This document shows positions 37,608 to 39,527 of a stretch of 39,527 bases of DNA, piece after piece. Position numbers and translations under genes: made by a program. Every line of letters starts with the position of its first letter. The stretch's first letter is position 1. The notes under the pieces were generated by a model. The model worked only from the letters and a program-made list of their open reading frames with translations. It was not told where the DNA came from and searched no databases. This DNA comes from Mycobacteriales bacterium (GTDB taxonomy: Bacteria; Actinomycetota; Actinomycetes; JAFAQI01; DASSKL01): positions 1-39,527 of the forward strand of contig DASSKL010000012.1 in NCBI GenBank assembly GCA_035690485.1. Reading direction: 5' to 3'.

Positions 37608-38735
37608 CGGCCACCTGACGCAGCTGGGGGAGTGGTTGAGGTTGCACGAGCTTGCTCATCGCCTCGGCGATCGTCAGATCGCGGTCCTCGGTCGCGTGCT
37701 GGTAGATCAGCGCGGCGCGCTGGCTCGAGTGACCCATCCGCCGCATCAGCTCGCGGGTCGTTGCGCCGCTGACCGCGGCCATCGTCGCCGCAAGATGACG
37801 CAGGTCGTGGAACCGGTAGTCCGGGACTCCGGCGGCGCGGGTCGCGCGTCGCCACCAGGTGTGAAAGTTCGCCCGATCCAACGACGCACCCGAGGCCTTG
37901 GTGAACAACAGCGCCGTCGGCTCAGGGCCGACGTACGCGGCGAGGTGCGCGTCGATCTCCGGCCACAGGTGCGGTGGTACCGCGACCGTACGACGGCCCG
38001 CGGCGGACTTCGGCGGACCAATGTGGCGGTGGCCGCCGTCGGCTTGCACCATCGCCTCGACGACGTGCACGACGCCATGCATCCGTTCGACCGCTGCCGC
38101 GTAAGCGCCGCCAGCTCGCCCCAGCGCAGGCCGGACCAGGCACCGAGCAGCACCAGCAGCCGGTAGCGCGGCTCAACGCAGTCAGCGATCAGCTCCACCT
38201 CGGGCAGCGACGGCGGCCGCCGCTCCGGTGACCGCTCCACTCCGGCCGCCTTGAGCCGGCACGGGTTGCGCGGGATCAGCTCGTCCTCGACCGCCGTGTT
38301 GAGGATCGCCTTGAGCAGCCGGTAAGCCTTCGCCGTCGACACCTGCCCGACCCCGCGCTGGCGCAGCGACGCGTGCCACGTCCGCACCGCCGCCGAGGTG
38401 ATCCGGTTCAGCGGCGTCGCGCCGAACGCCGGATACAGGTAGAGGTTCAGCAACCGCGTGTAGATCTCGACCGTCCGCGGCTGCAGCTCCACCGGCCGCT
38501 CGACCAGCCACCGCGGCGCGTACACGTCGAGGCGGATGTCGCCGGCCTCCGGGTCGAACCACGTGCCACGGTTCAGGTCGACCTCGACCATCGCCAGGAA
38601 CTGCTCGGCCTCCGCTTGTGTCGCGAACGTCGACGGCGCCCGGCGCATTGAGCCGTCGCCGAGGGAGTAGCGCACCTGGAACCGGCCCGACGGCAGCCGG
38701 CGCACCCGGCCGAACCGGCGTCGCTTCCCGCTCAT
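37594..38735 (-). pseudogene. Tyrosine-type phage integrase, frame broken by one base
   Basis: The start ATG 38735 gives SGKRRRFGRVRRLPSGRFQVRYS, the Arm-type DNA-binding region. The core-binding segment reads WHASLRQRGVGQVSTAKAYRLLKAILNTAVEDELI. The catalytic domain begins LLVLLGAWSGLRWGELAALTR. After about base 38090 the reading continues in the next frame: HIGPPKSAAGRRTVAVP, FHDLRHLAATM (HxxR) and GHSSQRAALIYQHAT (catalytic tyrosine). A one-base insertion in the GGTCGAA region near 38087-38093 would restore about 381 residues. All catalytic residues are present across the two frames. The gene lies 187 bases from tRNA-Gly, the likely attachment gene. Confidence 0.85.
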
Positions 38736-38757
38736 GCGCGAAAGGTGGCTATGGGGC

Positions 38758-38815
38758 GTCCCCGCCACCGTCCCCGCGAGCGCCCCCGGGCGGGGGCGGG
38801 GACGTCGGCGGGGAC
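38758..38815. repeat. Long GC-rich inverted repeat upstream of the integrase gene
   Basis: Outer arms at 38758-38777 and 38796-38815 are 20 bases each and match in 18 positions. Nested inside is a perfect 8-base inverted repeat, CGCCCCCG/CGGGGGCG, at 38781-38798. Each outer arm itself holds two copies of a GTCCCCGC-type block. The structure lies 22 bases upstream of the integrase ATG, in its promoter region, between the gene and tRNA-Gly. It could be an operator, integrase arm-binding sites or a structured leader. Confidence 0.6.
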
Positions 38816-38831
38816 GTCTACGTGCTCACGG

Positions 38832-38854
38832 GCGTGCCCCACCCAGGGGCACGC
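38832..38854 (-). terminator. Hairpin downstream of tRNA-Gly
   Basis: GCGTGCCCC and GGGGCACGC form a perfect nine-base stem with loop ACCCA. It lies about 70 bases after the 3' end of the minus-strand tRNA-Gly gene, well placed to end that transcript. There is no T-run. Confidence 0.5.
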
Positions 38855-38922
38855 GGGGGGCACGAGCGGATCAGAGGCGAGCCGGCGGTCGGCGTACCAC
38901 CGCTGTGACCTGCGACTTCGCG

Positions 38923-38996
38923 TGGAGCGGGCGACCGGGATCGAACCGGCATGGCCAGCTTGGAAGGCTGGGGCTCTGCCATTGAGCTACGCCCGC
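38923..38996 (-). tRNA. tRNA-Gly (anticodon UCC)
   Basis: On the minus strand the sequence folds into a full cloverleaf: acceptor GCGGGCG pairs with CGCCCGC, then a U discriminator and an encoded CCA. The anticodon stem CCAGC/GCTGG holds the loop CTTCCAA, anticodon TCC. The T-arm is CCGGTTCGATCCCGG. It decodes GGA/GGG. The 3' end faces the integrase gene, as expected if this tRNA is the attachment site of the integrated element. It is divergent from tRNA-Pro with 59 bases between, including the palindrome GCGGGCC-G-GGCCCGC at 39008. Confidence 0.96.
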
Positions 38997-39055
38997 GACG
39001 AGCACCCGCGGGCCGGGCCCGCACGAGGACGGTCCCGTAGACTCGCGTGATGCCG

Positions 39056-39128
39056 CGGGGCGTAGCGTAGTGGCTAGCGCGCCTGCTTTGGGAGCAGGAG
39101 ATCGGGAGTTCGAGTCTCCCCGCCCCGA
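39056..39128 (+). tRNA. tRNA-Pro (anticodon UGG)
   Basis: The acceptor CGGGGCG pairs with CGCCCCG, followed by an A discriminator; CCA is not encoded. The anticodon stem CCTGC/GCAGG holds the loop TTTGGGA, anticodon TGG. The T-arm is GGGAGTTCGAGTCTCCC. TAGACT at 39038-39043 is a possible -10 element. The tRNA-Pro/tig pairing is usual in actinomycete chromosomes and marks this edge of the window as core genome. Confidence 0.96.
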
Positions 39129-39170
39129 CTTCGCCGCCACATCGAAGCCGTTTCAGAGGAGAACCGTCCC

Positions 39171-39527
39171 GTGAAGAGCGCCGTCGAGACCCTCGGCCCG
39201 ACCCGCGTTCGCCTCACCGTCGAGGTGCCCTTCGACGATCTGAAGCCCTCCGTCGACGCGGCGTACAAGAAGGTCGCCCAGCAGGTACGCATCCGCGGGT
39301 TCCGTCCCGGCAAGGTGCCGCCGCGCATCCTCGACCAGCAGGTCGGTCGCGGCACCATCCTGCAGGAGGCGATCCAGGAGGCGCTGCCGCAGTTCTACGG
39401 CCAGGCCGTGGACGAGAACAACGTGCGCCCGCTCGGGCAACCGGAGGTCGACATCACCGAGGTGCCGGCCGAGGAGGGTCAGGAGCTGAAGTTCACCGCC
39501 GAGGTGGACGTCCGCCCGGAGATCTCC
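39171..39527 (+). CDS. tig: Trigger factor, 3' end missing
   Basis: The first 119 residues of the ribosome-associated peptidyl-prolyl isomerase/chaperone are visible. The N-terminal ribosome-binding domain starts [23 protein letters not shown] and contains the signature [12 protein letters not shown] that docks near ribosomal protein uL23. GTG 39171 has AGAGGAGAA about eight bases upstream. The isomerase and chaperone domains lie beyond the window. Confidence 0.97.
   Translation, partial: MKSAVETLGPTRVRLTVEVPFDDLKPSVDAAYKKVAQQVRIRGFRPGKVPPRILDQQVGRGTILQEAIQEALPQFYGQAVDENNVRPLGQPEVDITEVPAEEGQELKFTAEVDVRPEIS

Noticed and set aside
39008-39022. Palindrome GCGGGCC-G-GGCCCGC between the divergent tRNA genes, considered as a terminator
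   Set aside because: It lies upstream of both tRNA genes, so it cannot end either transcript; composition alone may explain it.

Overview
The window is chromosomal DNA of a high-GC actinomycete. GTG starts are common, many genes overlap by ATGA or GTGA, and the regulators and redox genes are actinobacterial: DosR-type regulation, a KstR-type operator and a mycothiol-linked DsbA-like protein. The block DUF5130 - pepN - Rv2466c homologue - rpiB, with tig on the right, recalls the Mycobacterium tuberculosis Rv2462c-Rv2468c neighbourhood. The genus cannot be fixed from sequence alone; a non-mycobacterial lineage is a reasonable guess.

Layout. 0-10 kb: amidase (5' cut off), 4-alpha-glucanotransferase, a small membrane protein, DUF5130 protein, aminopeptidase N, a DsbA-like mycothiol-dependent oxidoreductase homologue, aldehyde dehydrogenase, DUF429 protein and ribose-5-phosphate isomerase B. 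10-19 kb: a hypoxia/nitrogen-oxide block. A leftward operon (flavin-binding-like protein, NarK-type nitrate/nitrite transporter, acyl-CoA dehydrogenase) faces a DosS-like GAF-GAF histidine kinase; a DosR-like response regulator converges on the kinase; a membrane protein and an 859-residue fusion of about 13 membrane helices, a cupredoxin domain and a complete copper nitrite reductase follow. Three matching palindromes (13109, 15557, 16374) sit in the three promoter regions and look like DosR boxes, so the block reads as one self-regulated low-oxygen/nitrate-nitrite regulon. 19-26 kb: a six-gene operon for a branched-chain-type ABC importer (lipoprotein, fused LivH-LivM permease, LivG, LivF) coupled to two proteins of unknown function, with an exact match to the KstR half-site pattern in front. 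26-33.7 kb: a PrmC-like methyltransferase, a PPOX-like protein, a Tat-exported phospholipase C-like enzyme, a SAM methyltransferase, a lipoprotein of the same phosphoesterase family, a RidA-like protein, a zinc ribbon and a ClC chloride channel with CBS domains.

33.7-38.9 kb is the accessory zone: a short ribbon-helix-helix ORF, a VapBC pair with its operator, two unknown ORFs, an IS110-family insertion sequence whose transposase is split by one base, and a tyrosine integrase, also split by one base, with a small HTH gene, lying next to tRNA-Gly. The right end has tRNA-Gly(UCC) on the minus strand, tRNA-Pro(UGG) on the plus strand and the start of trigger factor. Many real genes have long antisense ORFs caused by GC bias; these are left out. 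No CRISPR array, rRNA gene or recognisable riboswitch was seen.
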